From NCBI GenBank assembly GCA_030532135.1, contig JAUNLT010000003.1:1-64000 (forward strand): DNA of 64,000 nt, in the 5' to 3' direction. Of the stretch, positions 16,380 to 24,899 are shown piece after piece. A program made the position numbers and the translations under genes. How positions within the stretch are numbered: position 1 is the stretch's first letter; each line of letters starts with the position of its first letter. Below the pieces are notes generated by a model. The model was not told the origin of the DNA and did not search any database. It was given only the letters and a program-made list of their open reading frames with translations. Source of the DNA: Lagierella massiliensis. GTDB lineage: Bacteria > Bacillota > Clostridia > Tissierellales > Peptoniphilaceae.

Positions 16380-18672
16380 GATTTTATTAAATGATTTTAA
16401 AAGAAATAAATTAATAAATGCTTCCATTATATTTTTCATTATGGTAACCGCCACACTTCTAAGCCTTGCTAGCTTAATGTCGGTAAACCTCTTTTCTTCC
16501 ATAGATAAATTAATGGAATCTGCTAAAACTCCTGACTTTTTGCAAATGCACATGGGTGAAATTGACCTAAAAAGATTAAAAGAATTTTCCATAAATAATG
16601 AATATGTAAAAGATTATCAAAGCTTAGAATTTTTAAATATTGATGGGGACAAAATCTTCATTGATAAAAACAATCTAGATAAAACAGTTCAAGACTTAGG
16701 ACTTGTCTATCAGAGTGAAAAATTCGACTTTTTACTAGATTTAAATAATAGCATTATAGACGTATCTCCTGGAGAAGTTTATCTGCCTTTGATGTTTAGT
16801 AAAGACTTCAATGTAAATATAGGAGATACTATAAAAATATATGATCTTGAATTTAAAGTTAAAGGCTTTTTTAGAGATTCCCAGATGAACTCAAATTTGG
16901 CAGGCTCCAAGAGAATTTTATTAAGTAAAATAGACTTTGAAAAATTAAAAAAATTTGGAACAGCTGAATACCTTATTGAATTTTTATTAAATGATAAAGA
17001 AAAAATTAGCGAATTTGAAAAAGACTATTATGAAAATATACCTGAAAAAAACGGTCCAAAAATAACCTACTCCATGTTCAAGATGATTAACGGTTTAAAT
17101 GACGGACTATTTATTGCAATTCTGCTCTTGTCTAGTTTCTTAATATTGATAATATCATTTTTATGTATAAGATTTACACTTCTTGCAAAAATCGAAGATG
17201 AATATAGAGAAATCGGCATAATGAAGGCAATAGGATTAAATTCAAAAGATATAAAAAAACAGTACCTAGTGCCTTTTCTACTAATTGGATTAGTTGCCAT
17301 TTTTCTAGGTTTTATAATAGCGTGGTTTTCTCAAGATATAGTACTGAAAAATATATACTTATACATGGGAAAAACAAATAATTCAAACCTTTCATTTTTA
17401 ATTAGTATAATCGGACTTTTGATACTCTTCTTTGTAATAATTTTATATGTGAACAAAATTCTAAATAAAATAAAGTCCATAAGTCCCATACAAGCCATAA
17501 AAAATGGTGAATCTTCTTATATTAATACTAAAAAAAGTCTTTTAATTGATAAAATCGGTTTTTTTAATGCAGATTTGTCCCTTGCATTGGCAAAATTGTA
17601 TTCAGGAAAAAGACAATACCTTACTATACTTATTGTCATAATAATTGCAAATTTTATTATGATACTTCCTTTAAATATGACTACAACTTTTAATGATCCA
17701 AGTTTTATCACAAATATGGGAATTGGAGAATATGATTTGAGTATGGAAATAAGTGAAAATACTTATTCAAAATACAAAGTAGATGCTTTAACTAGGTTAA
17801 TTCAAAAAGACGATACTATTTCAAAATTTAGCTTAATAAAAACGATAGACCTACCTGTAACTCTACCAGAAGGTGAAAAAGCCTATCTTAAGACAAGCTT
17901 TGGAAAACACGATCTATTTCCTATTAAATATACAATGGGACATGCGCCACAAAACGAGAATGAAATTGTATTAACCTCCATGTACCTAGACGACTTAAAT
18001 CTTAAATTGGGAGATAATCTTGCTCTTGAAAATGGAAAAGTATTAAAGATTGTAGGAGAATATTCTGATATTTCAAATGGTGGAAAAACAGCAAAAGCAA
18101 TCTTTCCTATAGATTATAGCAATTCTAAACTTACCTACTACATGACTGTAAAAGATAAAAATCTTATAAATGAAATTGTAAATAAATATAGTTTTAGTTT
18201 CCCAGAGATTAAAACGGTTATTGTTCAGGATTACATCAATCAATCTATGGGACCTTTAATTAAACAAATAGAAAATATTTCACTTGTTCTCATAGTCACT
18301 AGTTTGTTGGTAATAGGTCTTATTATTCTACTATTTACAAGACTCTTAATAATTAAAGAAAGAAATCAAATTGCTATTTTAAAATCTATTGGTTTTGAAA
18401 ACAAAGATATATCTAAACAGTTTGTTTATAGATTTTTCTTTATTTTGTTAATTGGAATACCAATAGGCATTGTTCTTTCAAATAACCTTGGAGGCCTTTT
18501 TACAAGACTCATCCTTTTTAGTTTTGGGTCAAGCTCTATAGACCTTATTATTAATCCATTAAAAGTGTATATTTTAATACCTACTGCAATAGTCTTTGTA
18601 ACTTTAATATTTACTAAAATTTCGACTAGAAATATTTCTAAAATAAACTTAGCTGATAGTATTAAGGAGTAA
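16369..18672 (+). CDS. ABC transporter permease, FtsX/MacB type
   Basis: A permease of 767 residues. It has an N-terminal membrane helix, a large extracellular domain, three helices around residues 245-385 (with the FtsX motif EIGIMKAIGLNSKDIKKQY), a second extracellular domain and a C-terminal three-helix FtsX domain (IAILKSIGFENKDISKQF). The two FtsX repeats mark the long-permease type used for peptide, lipoprotein or drug export. The start ATG at 16369 follows AAGAGGAGG inside the end of the MFS gene. A longer frame from TTG 16339 lacks a ribosome site. The ATPase gene follows. Confidence 0.88.
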   Translation: MNLKILLNDFKRNKLINASIIFFIMVTATLLSLASLMSVNLFSSIDKLMESAKTPDFLQMHMGEIDLKRLKEFSINNEYVKDYQSLEFLNIDGDKIFIDKNNLDKTVQDLGLVYQSEKFDFLLDLNNSIIDVSPGEVYLPLMFSKDFNVNIGDTIKIYDLEFKVKGFFRDSQMNSNLAGSKRILLSKIDFEKLKKFGTAEYLIEFLLNDKEKISEFEKDYYENIPEKNGPKITYSMFKMINGLNDGLFIAILLLSSFLILIISFLCIRFTLLAKIEDEYREIGIMKAIGLNSKDIKKQYLVPFLLIGLVAIFLGFIIAWFSQDIVLKNIYLYMGKTNNSNLSFLISIIGLLILFFVIILYVNKILNKIKSISPIQAIKNGESSYINTKKSLLIDKIGFFNADLSLALAKLYSGKRQYLTILIVIIIANFIMILPLNMTTTFNDPSFITNMGIGEYDLSMEISENTYSKYKVDALTRLIQKDDTISKFSLIKTIDLPVTLPEGEKAYLKTSFGKHDLFPIKYTMGHAPQNENEIVLTSMYLDDLNLKLGDNLALENGKVLKIVGEYSDISNGGKTAKAIFPIDYSNSKLTYYMTVKDKNLINEIVNKYSFSFPEIKTVIVQDYINQSMGPLIKQIENISLVLIVTSLLVIGLIILLFTRLLIIKERNQIAILKSIGFENKDISKQFVYRFFFILLIGIPIGIVLSNNLGGLFTRLILFSFGSSSIDLIINPLKVYILIPTAIVFVTLIFTKISTRNISKINLADSIKE

Positions 18673-18676
18673 AATT

Positions 18677-19426
18677 ATGAAAGAAATTCTAATAGGAAAA
18701 AATATATTTAAATCTTTTAATAACGAAAAAAAGAAAATAACCATATTAAAAGATGTAAATCTAACTGTTGAATCTGGTGAGTTTTTATGTATTATGGGCC
18801 CTTCTGGATCTGGTAAGTCTACTCTTTTATACTCTATAAGTGGAATGGACCCAATTGATCAAGTAGAAATAATTTTTGATGATAAAAATTTAGGATTCTT
18901 AAACGATTCCCAGATTTCAGAAATTAGAAGAACAAAAATGGGTTTTGTGTTTCAAAATCCTACTATGCTTAAAAACCTAAACTTAATAGATAATATTTGT
19001 CTTCCTGCAATGAAAAATAAAAATGTCAAAAGGGAAGAAGTGATTAAAAAAGCAAAAAAACTTATGGATACTGTTGGACTTTCAGGACTTGAAAAAAGAG
19101 AAATTACAGAAGTATCAGGAGGTCAGCTTCAAAGAGCAAGCATTTGTAGAGCTTTGATAAACGATCCTGTAATAATCTTTGGAGATGAGCCTACTGGTTC
19201 TTTAAATAGTAAAAGCACAGAAGAAATAATAAATCTCTTAACTAAAATAAACTCCATAGGTACTACTATAATGCTTGTAACCCACGATCCGAAAGTTGCA
19301 AAAAGCTGTCACCGACTAGTTTTTATGAAAGACGGTAAATTAGTTGATGAAATAAAACTTTTAGAATTTCCAGAGGATAAACGTTTAAACATTATACTTA
19401 ATAAGATGAAAGAACTTGATATTTAA
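18677..19426 (+). CDS. ABC transporter ATP-binding protein (LolD/MacB type)
   Basis: A 249-residue ATPase that pairs with the preceding FtsX permease. Motifs are Walker A GPSGSGKSTLLYSI, Q-loop VFQNPTMLKNL, signature SGGQLQRASI, Walker B VIIFGDEPTGSLNS and the H-loop VTHD. It starts four bases after the permease stop. Such pairs export peptides, lipids or drugs, or extract membrane substrates mechanically. With the TetR and MFS genes, a detoxification or antimicrobial-resistance unit is the simplest reading. Confidence 0.93.
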   Translation: MKEILIGKNIFKSFNNEKKKITILKDVNLTVESGEFLCIMGPSGSGKSTLLYSISGMDPIDQVEIIFDDKNLGFLNDSQISEIRRTKMGFVFQNPTMLKNLNLIDNICLPAMKNKNVKREEVIKKAKKLMDTVGLSGLEKREITEVSGGQLQRASICRALINDPVIIFGDEPTGSLNSKSTEEIINLLTKINSIGTTIMLVTHDPKVAKSCHRLVFMKDGKLVDEIKLLEFPEDKRLNIILNKMKELDI

Positions 19427-19555
19427 ACATTTATCATTTCTATTTTATAAAGAAAATCTTATATTCTTATATTGAAATTTTAAAATTTTATAACCTATAC
19501 TAATTAGGTTGAATATTTCTTTTTATATTGTAGCAATTGTTTTAATACTATAAAT

Positions 19556-19598
19556 CAAAAAATACAGTCTTACCTATTAAGATAAGGCTGTATTTTAA
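19556..19598. terminator. bidirectional terminator between convergent operons
   Basis: AATACAGTCTTA (19561-19572) pairs with TAAGGCTGTATT (19583-19594) with one wobble. A-rich and T-rich flanks allow termination of both the efflux operon (+) and the flavin reductase gene (-). Confidence 0.75.
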
Positions 19599-19631
19599 CT
19601 TCTTATAACCTATAGTAGATTATCCTACATT

Positions 19632-21149
19632 TTAATTATCTGTCTTTTCTTTTAAATCCGCTATATAATTCGCTGTAGTATATCCTGATGTGTAATTGTT
19701 AGCAAGGTTTAAGCCTACAACCCCAAGGGGATAATCTGCAGCACCGTACATATTTCCGGCTACATTTCCAACTGCATATAATCCATCAATAGGCTTATTA
19801 TCTTCATCTAGACACCTATGTTTTTCATCAATATTTACACCTGAACAAGTTAAAGTCAATTTAATATGTCTATGAATCCCATAAAAAGGAGCTTTAGTTA
19901 CAGTTATCATCTGGGAAGAAGGAACTCCGAATTCTTTATCTTCTCCATCATCTGCCATTTTATTATAATTATCTACAGTTTGTACAAAAGTATCAATATC
20001 TGTAATTCCAAGTTTTTCACCAAGTTCTTCTAAACTATTTGCTTTCTTTGTGTCGATTAAACTTTCAATAGCTCCAGTTCTATCTTCAACATCCTCTTCT
20101 TTTATAAATTTTTTAAGTTCTTCAATTTCTGCAGGTGAACCACCCATTTTTCCCTTGCCTTTACTTATATAATCCGAATCAAAAATTTGCATATATTCAC
20201 CTTGATCTTCTTCTGAAAGTAAAAAGCAATTCATATACTCCATAGGCACAGTTTCATCTGTAAATCTTTTTCCATTTTTCTTAACTCGCAAATACGGCAT
20301 GGACATCATTGAAGAAGGACCAGAATCAAAGTCGTGACACATTTTAGTATGACCAATATTTTCCATAACTCCGCCAGCCCTTACAATCATCTTTTGTCCA
20401 TCACCAGTTCTACCAGATTTCTTTTTCTTAAAATTAACTACATCAGGAAGATAATACGCTAACATCTCATCATCATTTTGATAGTCACCAGTACCAACAA
20501 TAACACCATATTTCCCATTAAATTGTATAAAACTATCTTCGTTCTTACCTATAACACCCACAACTTTATTTTCCTCTTTAACCAATTCAATTGCCCTTGT
20601 ATTATAGTAAAAATCTATTCCTTGACTTTCAGCGTACTCTGCCAATTCCTTGATGGCATCCGTTACACTATATGGTTTAGGTCCAAATACAGAAGTAACA
20701 AAATGAAGGTTTGTACCTAGCTTTTCATTCAATGCTTTATGAGGAGCATCCTTAGCATCTTGTACCCTACATCCAGCCTTTTTCGCCACATCTATAAGCC
20801 ATGATATAGCTTCTCCAGAATTATAAGCCCAATGTCTATACAATTCTCTTTTAGATCTATAATTATTATCTTCTACTTCTTGAGAAATAACCTTTTCAAT
20901 ATCTTCTTTAGAGGATTTATCAAGTATAATTCCAGCTCCAATATTTCCACAAGCAGAAGCCTCTTTCTCTTTTTGAACAACACAAACAGAAAGACCTCTC
21001 TCCTTAGCCCTAATAGCAGCAGGAATACCAGGAGTACCCGCTCCGATTATTACAAGATCATAGTCTTTTTTTTCCTTAATTTCTCCAATATCTTCAGATT
21101 CAAAAAATTTCGGCAAATTTTTTTCACCATGTCCAAATTTGTAATTCAT
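19632..21149 (-). CDS. FAD-dependent oxidoreductase (fumarate reductase/flavocytochrome-like)
   Basis: A soluble flavoprotein of 505 residues. The FAD-binding Rossmann motif is DLVIIGAGTPGIPAAIRAKERGLSVCVVQKE. The fold is that of FAD_binding_2 proteins (fumarate reductase flavoprotein, 3-ketosteroid dehydrogenase, urocanate reductase), with the C-terminal KPIDGLYAVGNVAGNMYGAADYPLGVVGLNLANNYTSGY block. No FMN-binding or haem domain and no signal peptide are present, so it is probably cytoplasmic and uses a separate donor. The substrate is unknown. It is a single gene with its own promoter and shared terminator. Confidence 0.82.
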   Translation of the reverse strand: MNYKFGHGEKNLPKFFESEDIGEIKEKKDYDLVIIGAGTPGIPAAIRAKERGLSVCVVQKEKEASACGNIGAGIILDKSSKEDIEKVISQEVEDNNYRSKRELYRHWAYNSGEAISWLIDVAKKAGCRVQDAKDAPHKALNEKLGTNLHFVTSVFGPKPYSVTDAIKELAEYAESQGIDFYYNTRAIELVKEENKVVGVIGKNEDSFIQFNGKYGVIVGTGDYQNDDEMLAYYLPDVVNFKKKKSGRTGDGQKMIVRAGGVMENIGHTKMCHDFDSGPSSMMSMPYLRVKKNGKRFTDETVPMEYMNCFLLSEEDQGEYMQIFDSDYISKGKGKMGGSPAEIEELKKFIKEEDVEDRTGAIESLIDTKKANSLEELGEKLGITDIDTFVQTVDNYNKMADDGEDKEFGVPSSQMITVTKAPFYGIHRHIKLTLTCSGVNIDEKHRCLDEDNKPIDGLYAVGNVAGNMYGAADYPLGVVGLNLANNYTSGYTTANYIADLKEKTDN

Positions 21150-21230
21150 AAACTCATCCCTTCTTTAAGTAAATTGTCTCATACTATAATATATACCCAA
21201 AAAGGATTGCAAAATAAAATATATTCTAAT

Positions 21231-21244
21231 ACATATGAATATGT
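21231..21244. promoter_or_regulatory. inverted repeat upstream of the flavin reductase gene
   Basis: ACATATGAATATGT (6-2-6) lies about 85 bases upstream of the start codon. It precedes a plausible minus-strand promoter (TTGCAA, 18 bases, TATAGT). It may be an operator; no regulator is adjacent. Confidence 0.3.
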
Positions 21245-21353
21245 TTTATATTATTTCCTATTTTAATCGTACCTTTTTATATGTTTTAATTCAAAATACT
21301 AAATAATAAATTCTAATATGTATCTAATTAAAAATTTGATATTGCACAAAATA

Positions 21354-21385
21354 AAAAAGGTATCCACTTTTGTAAATACCTTTTA
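21354..21385 (-). terminator. terminator of the DUF3021 gene
   Basis: AAAGGTAT and ATACCTTT pair across a 12-base loop and are followed on the minus strand by six or more T. Confidence 0.6.
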
Positions 21386-21398
21386 ATACAAGTATAAC

Positions 21399-21773
21399 TT
21401 ATTTAGTTTTTTTAGGTATAAAATACCCGAATATGAAATACAAAATAGTCCATAATACAATTCCAACCATTATAAACAAAGCTAATACTTTAAAATAATC
21501 TAAAAATGTATTTAGCTCAAACCAACCACTTATTAATAAACATGGATAAACCGTTATTAACATAAAAATAAAGTGTACAATTGTTTGTTTTAATAATGTC
21601 CACTGCCTTACTTCATAAATTACTGACGCTCCAACAACAATAGAAATTATAATACCTACAATAAATGTGCTCTTTACTTGGTACATATTAAACCCTTGAG
21701 ATTTCATTATTATAGATATAATTGTCATTATTATAAAAGGTATACTAGCTCTTAAAATTCCATTCTTTAACAT
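21399..21773 (-). CDS. DUF3021-like small membrane protein
   Basis: A 124-residue protein with four hydrophobic helices (about 8-22, 35-50, 63-82, 92-117) in the layout of DUF3021 proteins. Members are usually encoded beside LytTR-type regulators and act with them in an unknown way. No LytTR gene is next to this one, so the usual partner is absent or elsewhere. AAGGAGGGAG precedes the ATG. Confidence 0.65.
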   Translation of the reverse strand: MLKNGILRASIPFIIMTIISIIMKSQGFNMYQVKSTFIVGIIISIVVGASVIYEVRQWTLLKQTIVHFIFMLITVYPCLLISGWFELNTFLDYFKVLALFIMVGIVLWTILYFIFGYFIPKKTK

Positions 21774-21975
21774 AATCAGTCTCCCTCCTTAAATCCTATA
21801 CCCAGTTTAAAACAGGAGTCACTACTAAAAAGTAATTTTTTAGTCTTATATTCTCCATTGGATATATTAAAGAAAAATAACTAAATTACAAATTTACAAC
21901 CACATTGAAACTTATATTTTCTAATAAATACCTTTTTAAAATTAAAAACCCTTATTATTCTCATTTTGAACAATT

Positions 21976-22000
21976 AAAAAGATGATAGATTTCTATCACC
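21976..22000 (-). terminator. terminator of the small membrane protein gene
   Basis: The minus strand has GGTGATAGA, two A, TCTATCATC and then five T: a nine-base stem with one wobble. Confidence 0.65.
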
Positions 22001-22043
22001 TTAAATACTTAATAGCAATTTTATATTCTATGTAAACTTAAAT

Positions 22044-22319
22044 TTACTTATTTTCTCTAATGACTGTAATAGAGTTTAATAAAATAGATATTGCTACACA
22101 TACCCACAATGCCTTACTCATAGTTGGCATTATGTCCATCAAACCACCCCAGTCCTCGTTTACTACTCTTGAAGCAGCATCAGAATAAAATGAACACACA
22201 GTTAGACCAGTAAAAGAGATAGCACCAAATCTAAACCACTTTTCACTCTTATTTCTAAAAGAAAAAAATAAATTTAGCATTGTTAAAACTATTGCACAAA
22301 TTCCTAAAAACATCCACAT
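22044..22319 (-). CDS. small conserved membrane protein (91 aa)
   Basis: Ninety-one residues with helices near 2-18, 30-46 and 68-84 and a short charged loop NKSEKWFRFG. The family is not named with confidence. A strong AAGGAGG site seven bases before the ATG and a terminator after the stop support a real gene. It is divergent from the peroxiredoxin gene. Confidence 0.65.
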   Translation of the reverse strand: MWMFLGICAIVLTMLNLFFSFRNKSEKWFRFGAISFTGLTVCSFYSDAASRVVNEDWGGLMDIMPTMSKALWVCVAISILLNSITVIRENK

Positions 22320-22498
22320 AATTTGACCTCCTTAAATTCTAAAGTATCTGTATTAATTTTATCATGTTCAGACCAAACATTTTGCGATTAATAGCAGTTT
22401 ATATAATGATAGGTCAGATCTTTACATAATATTTACCACAGTTTTAAAATCATCACTAATATAGTGTTAGTTTCCTTTGCTGTTGGGTAAATAATAAA

Positions 22499-22516
22499 TA
22501 GTATCATTTAATACTA
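22499..22516. promoter_or_regulatory. inverted repeat upstream of the peroxiredoxin gene
   Basis: TAGTAT, six bases, ATACTA (6-6-6), about 55 bases before the ATG and overlapping a possible -10. It does not match the PerR consensus well. Treat it as a candidate operator only. Confidence 0.3.
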
Positions 22517-22572
22517 AAAATAATTAAAATATTAAAAAAAATATGATAACAATATAAGGAGGAAAAATATTT

Positions 22573-23247
22573 ATGGAAGAACAAAACGTACAACAGTTTC
22601 CATTAATTGGAACACCAGCACCAAAATTTGTTGCGCAAACAACTCAAGGGACTATCAATTTCCCAGAAGATTATAAAGGAAAATGGGTTATTTTATTTTC
22701 CCATCCAGCAGACTTTACTCCAGTATGTACTACTGAGTTTATGACTTTTGCTAGTATGCAAGAAGAATTTAAAGCTCTAAATACTGAACTTGTTGGACTT
22801 TCTATTGACTCAATACACTCTCACCTAGCTTGGTTAGATGCTATAGAAAACTATTCATGGAATGGAATTGAAAATCCTAAAGTAGAATTTCCAGTAATTG
22901 CAGATATTAAGATGGATGTTGCCAATAAATATGGTATGATCCAAGGTGAATCCGATACAAGTGCAGTGCGTGCAGTGTTCTTTATCAATCCAAAAGGTAT
23001 TGTAAAGACAATCCTATACTATCCTGCATCTTTAGGAAGAAACTTTGACGAATTAAAACGTATTGTCTTAGGATTACAAAAATCCGAAAAAGATGACGTT
23101 GCACTTCCAGCAGATTGGGAACCAGGAAAAGATGTTATTGTTCCAGCCCCTGCAACTAGAGACGAAATTAGAGCACGTAAAGATTTAGTAAAAGAAGACG
23201 GTTATGAAATGAAAGACTGGTTCTTAACCTTCAAGAATGATAAATAA
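22573..23247 (+). CDS. 1-Cys peroxiredoxin
   Basis: A thiol peroxidase of 224 residues that reduces hydrogen peroxide and organic peroxides. The active-site block is HPADFTPVCTTEF with the peroxidatic Cys. The PASLGRNFDELKRIV segment and the C-terminal extension (DWEPGKDVIVPAPATRDEIRARKDLVKEDGYEMKDWFLTF) place it in the Prx6/archaeal 1-Cys group. There is no second Cys anywhere, so an external thiol must resolve the sulfenic acid. AAGGAGG precedes the ATG. It is a single-gene unit. A PerR-like gene at 36 kb is a plausible but unproven regulator. Confidence 0.93.
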   Translation: MEEQNVQQFPLIGTPAPKFVAQTTQGTINFPEDYKGKWVILFSHPADFTPVCTTEFMTFASMQEEFKALNTELVGLSIDSIHSHLAWLDAIENYSWNGIENPKVEFPVIADIKMDVANKYGMIQGESDTSAVRAVFFINPKGIVKTILYYPASLGRNFDELKRIVLGLQKSEKDDVALPADWEPGKDVIVPAPATRDEIRARKDLVKEDGYEMKDWFLTFKNDK

Positions 23248-23257
23248 TTTAAACATC

Positions 23258-23960
23258 ATAACCACCCGTAAAACGGGTGGTTTGTTCATGGGCTATAAGC
23301 CCGAGTGATACCAACCAGCGTCTCAAGGCGCTGGTTTTTCACTTCGTTCAAACCTAATTGTTTTTGCCACTTTAGCTTAACCCTAAAAGGGTTTATATTT
23401 ATTTTTTGAATGGATCTTCGTATTCTTTTACACTCAATCTATCTACTGCTATGTCATGTTGTTCTTGCTCTCTAATATATTTCGAAATTGTTTTTTCATT
23501 TAAACCTACTGTGCTCACGTAGTACCCTTCTGCCCAAAAATGACGGTTGCCAAACTTATATTTTAAATTTGCATGTCTGTCAAACATCATTAATGCACTT
23601 TTCCCTTTTAAATATCCCATAAAACTTGATACAGATATTTTTGGAGGTATACTTACTAACATGTGTACATGATCCGGCATTAAATGTCCCTCTATTATTT
23701 CAACCCCTTTGTATTTACATAGCAGTCTTAGAATTTCTCCAAGGCTTTCCCTATATTGATTATATATGATTTTTAGTCTATACTTTGGAGTAAAGACAAT
23801 GTGATATTTACACAACCATTTGGTATGGGATAATGAATTAACTTTATTAGCCATTAAATCACCTCGTATTATTTTAGGTCTGAACAACTCTATTATAATA
23901 TTTGGTGATTTTTTTGGTGTAACCTATTGATTGCCTACCTGCATAGCAGGTAGTTTATTG
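23258..23960 (-). mobile_element. IS200/IS605-family element (approximate limits)
   Basis: A tnpA-only element. Several compact hairpins flank the transposase: ACCACCCGT/ACGGGTGGT (23261-23281), GGGC/GCCC (23290-23302), ACCAGCG/CGCTGGT (23314-23335) and AACCCT/AGGGTT (about 23379-23393) past its stop, and CTACCTGC/GCAGGTAG (23935-23953) upstream of its start. Subterminal hairpins are how these elements mark their ends; they lack terminal inverted repeats. Exact tips cannot be set without an empty site. The first hairpin may double as the peroxiredoxin terminator. Confidence 0.7.
23399..23854 (-). CDS. tnpA: IS200-type Y1 transposase TnpA
   Basis: HUH endonuclease of 151 residues that moves single-stranded DNA by a 5'-phosphotyrosine link. 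The HUH motif is GHLMPDHVHMLVSI. The catalytic Tyr lies in GYYVSTVGLNEKTISKYI. The opening LSHTKWLCKYHIVFTPKYRLK is the standard IS200 start. I chose ATG 23854 because GAGGTG lies six bases upstream; the longer frame from 23887 has none. No TnpB gene accompanies it. The protein looks intact, so the element may be active. Confidence 0.93.
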   Translation of the reverse strand: MANKVNSLSHTKWLCKYHIVFTPKYRLKIIYNQYRESLGEILRLLCKYKGVEIIEGHLMPDHVHMLVSIPPKISVSSFMGYLKGKSALMMFDRHANLKYKFGNRHFWAEGYYVSTVGLNEKTISKYIREQEQHDIAVDRLSVKEYEDPFKK

Positions 23961-24001
23961 TTTCGTTCGCAAGCGAACTCAACTGACTAAAGTCTATAAT
24001 A

Positions 24002-24035
24002 AAAGCAGCAAGTCTTTTTTAGACTCACTGCTTCA
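24002..24035 (-). terminator. terminator of the TIR-like gene
   Basis: AAGCAG, CA, AGTCT pairs with AGACT, CA, CTGCTT around five T. The minus strand ends in TTTTATT. Confidence 0.6.
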
Positions 24036-24077
24036 ACATTACTATAACTACATAACCAAATCTAAATCCACTTCATA

Positions 24078-24109
24078 TCTAGAACTTTTCATTTCTAGAA
24101 CTTTTCATT
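24078..24109. repeat. 16-bp perfect tandem duplication at the 3' end of the TIR gene
   Basis: TCTAGAACTTTTCATT occurs twice in direct succession (24078-24093 and 24094-24109). The duplication is not a multiple of three and shifts the frame, creating the present stop at 24079-24081. Removing one copy gives a tail that reads on for about ten codons to a TAG at 24048-24050. Confidence 0.85.
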
Positions 24110-24885
24110 TCTTTTAAAAGTGGTATTTTCCAGCCACCATTACTATCAAAGTCTATGTAAACAACCCCTGATATATCATTCGGTTTTTCAATATCACCTT
24201 TTACTAAAGCACATACATTATTTCTTCCTAATTTAGAAATCAAAAATCCATGTTCAAAAACCACATTCTGTCTTGCCCTACTCTTTATTTTTTCCGGACT
24301 ATCTTTTTCATGCCCTTTATCGCAGGGAGTATATAGTACAATCCCAAAACCAACATTTGTGTATTTTTCTATTTTTTCAATGATAGTCATACCTGAACTT
24401 GGCTGCTCATGTAATATAATTGGTTCAAAACCATTATTTTCTACGAAACGTGCAACTTCTTGCTTAGTTTCATTATCTCTTCCATGAACAATAAACACTT
24501 TATTTTTATCTTTTTCTATATCCAATACTAAATGTTTTTTTTTCTTTCCTTCATCAAATAATTCTTTGGTTACATCAGTTACATATTTATCATATTCAAG
24601 TATGTCATTAGGCGACACATACATTATAATTCCTGATGGCATATTGTCATTTTCATATTGTGATAAAGAGTTAACTGTTTTTTCAGTCGTCATTATTTTC
24701 AATCTATTTATTATCTGCTTATTTAATATATAACCATTAAAAGGAAATTGTATATTATTGAGATATGGAATGACTATATCATTTAACACATCATCCCTTG
24801 ATTTCATATCTAAAACTGTAATTTCTTTATTTTGATTTGACTTGCCAATCTTTCCTTTAATTTCAACTAAAACGTGATAATACAA
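24079..24885 (-). CDS. TIR-like (PF10137-type) predicted defence effector
   Basis: A 268-residue protein. The first 130 residues (MYYHVLVEIKGKIGK onward) form an uncharacterised domain often seen in front of TIR-like domains. Residues about 128-255 match the TIR-like family used as CBASS/Pycsar effectors, which bind a cyclic nucleotide and destroy NAD. Visible motifs are KVFIVHGRDNETKQEVARFVE, HEQPSSGMTIIEKIEKY with a likely catalytic Glu, and RARQNVVFEHGFLISKLGR. No cyclase gene is nearby. Start is TTG, nine bases after AAAGGAG. The last residues were altered by a 16-bp duplication. NADase activity is inference. Confidence 0.75.
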   Translation of the reverse strand: MYYHVLVEIKGKIGKSNQNKEITVLDMKSRDDVLNDIVIPYLNNIQFPFNGYILNKQIINRLKIMTTEKTVNSLSQYENDNMPSGIIMYVSPNDILEYDKYVTDVTKELFDEGKKKKHLVLDIEKDKNKVFIVHGRDNETKQEVARFVENNGFEPIILHEQPSSGMTIIEKIEKYTNVGFGIVLYTPCDKGHEKDSPEKIKSRARQNVVFEHGFLISKLGRNNVCALVKGDIEKPNDISGVVYIDFDSNGGWKIPLLKEMKSSRNEKF

Positions 24886-24899
24886 TTCTAAATGCTCCT

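Noticed and set aside
20832..21266. 144-codon plus-strand frame opposite the flavin reductase
   Set aside because: Low-complexity Ser/Phe/Asn-rich translation, no ribosome site and full overlap with an intact FAD protein gene.
22441..22572. PerR box upstream of the peroxiredoxin gene
   Set aside because: The inverted repeat found (TAGTAT-6-ATACTA) does not match the PerR consensus; only a generic operator can be claimed.
23258..24000. CRISPR-like array suggested by closely spaced short hairpins
   Set aside because: The hairpins differ in sequence and spacing, with no repeated unit; they fit subterminal hairpins of an IS200-type element.
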